This document shows positions 7,225 to 8,596 of a stretch of 8,596 nucleotides of DNA, piece after piece (position 1 is the first letter of the stretch; every line of letters starts with the position of its first letter). Under the pieces are notes generated by a model. The model was not told the origin of the DNA, ran no database searches, and was given only the letters and a program-made list of their open reading frames with translations. The DNA lies in the NCBI GenBank assembly GCA_900552875.1, contig USCS01000058.1, positions 1 to 8,596 on the forward strand. The letters run 5' to 3'. The stretch is from an uncultured Collinsella sp. GTDB lineage: Bacteria > Actinomycetota > Coriobacteriia > Coriobacteriales > Coriobacteriaceae. The translations under genes and the position numbers were made by a program.

Positions 7225-7252
7225 ACTCGAGGCATCGTTTGATGCCTCGAGT
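7225..7252 (+). terminator. Perfect 12-bp hairpin between rel and the hydrolase gene
   Basis: ACTCGAGGCATC (7225-7236), loop GTTT, GATGCCTCGAGT (7241-7252) form a flawless stem 36 bases after the rel stop. The following bases (TCTATAGA) are not a clear T-tract, so intrinsic termination may be partial. The next gene's ribosome site begins only about 9 bases after the stem, so the hairpin could also attenuate read-through or stabilise or process the mRNA. Being symmetrical, it could act on either strand. Confidence 0.6.
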
Positions 7253-7272
7253 TCTATAGAGAGGAGAGGGAC

Positions 7273-7956
7273 ATGAGTGCTGTGTCCTTGGATGTAACTC
7301 CCAAGGGATCGGTCGAGATCGAGACGCTCGTAAACGGTCCCATTCAGACCAATAGCTATGCTGTTATTTCGGACAATGAGTGCGTGATTATCGACCCCGC
7401 ATGGGAAGGCGAGCGCCTGGTGGAGCATGTTCGAGCCGAGCATCCCGGCGTACGCATGCTTGGCGCCGTTTGCACTCATGGCCATGCCGATCATGTTGGT
7501 GGTGTTGCCGGCGTACGAACCGCCGTTGGCGAGGGCTGCCAGTATGAGCTGTGTGCTAAGGATGTGGCGGTGCCGCATGCGAACATCGAGGAACAGCGAG
7601 CTATGTGGGGCATTGAGACGCCCGACCCCGGGGAGCCGACGCGCCTACTCGCCGAGGGCGATGCTCTCGAGGTGGGCGATATCTGCCTGCAGGTGATCGA
7701 GACGCCAGGGCATACGCCGGGCGGGATCGTCTTGTTTGCTGCCACCGAGCAGGGATGCATCGCCTTTGTTGGCGACACCCTGTTCCCGGGTAGCCACGGC
7801 CGCACCGATCTTGCCGGTGGCGACGAGGCGGCGATTCTGCGCTCGCTCTCCAAGCTCGCCCGGCTTCTCCCGCCCGATACCGTTTGCCTAACCGGCCATG
7901 GCGATTCGACCACCATGGCACGCGAGCTCATGCAGAACCCTTTCATGCAGGTGTAG
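7273..7956 (+). CDS. Metallo-beta-lactamase-fold hydrolase, glyoxalase II-like (YcbL/YqgX type)
   Basis: This 227-residue soluble protein is expected to be a zinc (or iron) hydrolase, perhaps acting on S-acyl thioesters such as S-lactoylglutathione-like compounds. The actual substrate is unknown. It has the complete metal-binding set of the family: HGHADH (H69, H71, D73, H74), H147 in TPGHTPGG, D168 in FVGDTLFPGSHGRTDL, and H209 in LTGHGDST. The GDTLFPGSxGRTDL stretch is characteristic of the short glyoxalase II-like group, which lacks the C-terminal substrate domain of classical glyoxalase II. An AGGAG site at 7262-7266 lies 6 bases before ATG 7273. The gene follows rel with an 84-base gap containing a strong hairpin, so it may be partly uncoupled from the rel transcript. 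A hydrolase of this kind also lies in the recJ-rel neighbourhood of many Firmicutes, which supports vertical inheritance of the block. Confidence 0.93.
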   Translation: MSAVSLDVTPKGSVEIETLVNGPIQTNSYAVISDNECVIIDPAWEGERLVEHVRAEHPGVRMLGAVCTHGHADHVGGVAGVRTAVGEGCQYELCAKDVAVPHANIEEQRAMWGIETPDPGEPTRLLAEGDALEVGDICLQVIETPGHTPGGIVLFAATEQGCIAFVGDTLFPGSHGRTDLAGGDEAAILRSLSKLARLLPPDTVCLTGHGDSTTMARELMQNPFMQV

Positions 7957-7987
7957 CTTTATAGTCAGCTTCTAAAGCACGAGAAGC
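7956..7987 (+). terminator. Overlapping, mutually exclusive small hairpins after the hydrolase gene
   Basis: GCTTTA (7956-7961) can pair with TAAAGC (7973-7978), or GCTTCT (7968-7973) with AGAAGC (7982-7987); the two stems share bases and cannot coexist. A T-run follows at 8005-8009. Together they may form the end of the hydrolase transcript. Each stem is only 6 bp, so a firm terminator call is not possible. Confidence 0.3.
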
Positions 7988-8062
7988 GTCCAAACGTCAA
8001 GCTATTTTTCCCCAACGGGTCGATTCCGTAGGGCAAACGGTCAAAAAAAGTCTGTTTGGACG
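7987..8062. repeat. Nested inverted repeats in the hydrolase-fba intergenic region
   Basis: Outer arms CGTCCAAAC (7987-7995) and GTTTGGACG (8054-8062) are perfectly complementary over 9 bp. Inside lie a T-run (8005-8009) opposite an A-run (8043-8049), and an inner stem CCC-A-ACGG (8011-8018) opposite CCGT-A-GGG (8026-8033) with one A-A mismatch and a 7-base loop. The whole 76-base segment could fold as one long stem with internal loops. It lies upstream of the fba promoter, so it is probably the 3' end of the hydrolase transcript, a DNA-level element or an unrecognised small RNA. Confidence 0.45.
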
Positions 8063-8065
8063 ATA

Positions 8066-8086
8066 TTCGTGAACAAACGAACGTTT
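8066..8086. promoter_or_regulatory. Operator-like palindromes over the fba -35 region
   Basis: TTCGT (8066-8070) and ACGAA (8077-8081) form an inverted repeat with a 6-base spacer. An overlapping palindrome AAACG-AA-CGTTT spans 8075-8086. Both lie just upstream of or over the expected -35 position of the fba promoter, where a repressor or activator dimer would bind. The regulator cannot be named from the sequence. Confidence 0.4.
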
Positions 8087-8102
8087 ATGCTCGGGTGCGC
8101 CG

Positions 8103-8111
8103 TGGTAAAAT
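8103..8111 (+). promoter_or_regulatory. Extended -10 promoter of fba
   Basis: TGG followed by TAAAAT (8106-8111) is an extended -10 element with five of six bases of the consensus. The -35 region (TTTATG at 8084-8089, 16-base spacer) is weak, as is common when the TG extension is present. A start near 8118 would give a leader of about 34 bases that ends with the strong ribosome site AGGAGGT at 8138-8144. Confidence 0.6.
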
Positions 8112-8151
8112 CTCAGGCGTTATCGGAGCAACCTTACAGGAGGTTTCTTTT

Positions 8152-8596
8152 ATGCTCGTCAACGCAGCAGACATGCTCAAGAAGGCCGAGGCCGGCAAGT
8201 ACGCTCTCGGTGCCTTCAACACCAACAACCTCGAGTGGACCCTGGCTATTCTCCAAGCCGCCGAGGAGGCCAAGTCTCCGCTGATCCTTCAGTGCACCGC
8301 TGGTGCCGCTAAGTGGATGGGCGGTTTCAAGGTCTGCGCCGACATGGTCAAGGCTGCCGTCGAGGCCACGGGCGTTACCGTTCCCGTCGCCCTTCACCTC
8401 GATCACGGTTCTTACGAGGACTGCTTCAAGTGCATCGAGGCCGGCTTCACGTCCATCATGTATGACGGCTCTCATGAGGAGACCTTCCAGCTTAACCTCG
8501 ACCGCACCAAGGAGCTCGTTGAGCTTGCCCACTCCAAGGGCATGTCCATCGAGGCCGAGGTCGGCAGCATCGGCGGTGAAGAGGACGGTGTTGTGG
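8152..8596 (+). CDS. fba: Class II fructose-1,6-bisphosphate aldolase (5' part)
   Basis: The gene encodes the glycolytic and gluconeogenic enzyme that reversibly cleaves fructose-1,6-bisphosphate to dihydroxyacetone phosphate and glyceraldehyde-3-phosphate in the cytoplasm. The first 148 residues are visible and the frame is open at the window edge. A full-length class II enzyme would be about 285-340 residues. Seen here are the N-terminal GAFNTNNLEW stretch, KWMGGF, the active-site LHLDHGS (D84 as catalytic acid, H85 as zinc ligand), GFTSIMYDGSHE, and EAEVGSIGGEEDG near residues 134-146. The match is to the FbaA type of Bacillus. The related tagatose-bisphosphate aldolases (GatY/KbaY) share these motifs, so sugar specificity is not proven. 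ATG 8152 follows AGGAGGT with 7 bases between, an optimal ribosome site. Codons are strongly biased towards C-ending forms (CTC, GCC, GAG, AAG), as expected for high expression. It has its own promoter. Confidence 0.96.
   Translation, partial: MLVNAADMLKKAEAGKYALGAFNTNNLEWTLAILQAAEEAKSPLILQCTAGAAKWMGGFKVCADMVKAAVEATGVTVPVALHLDHGSYEDCFKCIEAGFTSIMYDGSHEETFQLNLDRTKELVELAHSKGMSIEAEVGSIGGEEDGVV

Noticed and set aside
7222..7227. TACACT as a -10 box for the hydrolase gene
   Set aside because: It overlaps the left arm of the hairpin and has no -35 partner, so a promoter cannot be supported.
6355..7578. A 407-codon minus-strand frame over the end of rel and the start of the hydrolase
   Set aside because: It spans two well-supported genes and the hairpin between them. 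Its composition is that of a mirror frame and there is no supporting ribosome site or domain.

Overview
The window looks like chromosomal DNA from a GC-rich actinobacterium, most probably of the class Coriobacteriia (Collinsella-like). This is inferred from strong GC preference at third codon positions, an actinobacterial-looking Rel protein, and a gene order (recJ, rel, metallo-beta-lactamase-fold hydrolase) that recalls the recJ-apt-rel-dtd block of Firmicutes. No tRNA, rRNA, CRISPR array, insertion sequence or phage gene is visible, so this is a housekeeping region rather than a mobile island.

Layout. Bases 3-221 hold the 3' end of an unrecognised plus-strand gene. It converges on a minus-strand transporter of the bile acid:sodium symporter (BASS) fold at 252-1250. 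A divergent intergenic stretch (1251-1472) carries small palindromes and a TATAAT box. A probable 21-residue leader ORF (1473-1538) follows, and its end overlaps the start of the main gene. Bases 1525-4812 encode a 1095-residue protein that joins a complete RecJ 5'-3' exonuclease (DHH, DHHA1, OB) to a superfamily 2, RecQ-like helicase with intact motifs. Only 15 bases separate it from rel (4828-7188), a bifunctional (p)ppGpp synthetase/hydrolase. A perfect 12-bp hairpin lies between rel and a glyoxalase II-like hydrolase (7273-7956). A structured intergenic region with nested inverted repeats and operator-like palindromes then leads into fba, class II fructose-bisphosphate aldolase, which runs off the window at 8596.

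How the genes work together. The recJ-helicase gene and rel are probably co-transcribed, linking DNA repair with the stringent response as in the classical Firmicutes cluster, here without apt and dtd. The hairpin after rel probably ends or attenuates that transcript. fba has its own extended -10 promoter, a perfect Shine-Dalgarno sequence and palindromes around its -35 region, as expected for a strongly expressed and regulated glycolytic gene.

The most notable item is the single-chain fusion of RecJ nuclease and RecQ-like helicase. These two activities are separate proteins that cooperate in the RecF pathway of E. coli.
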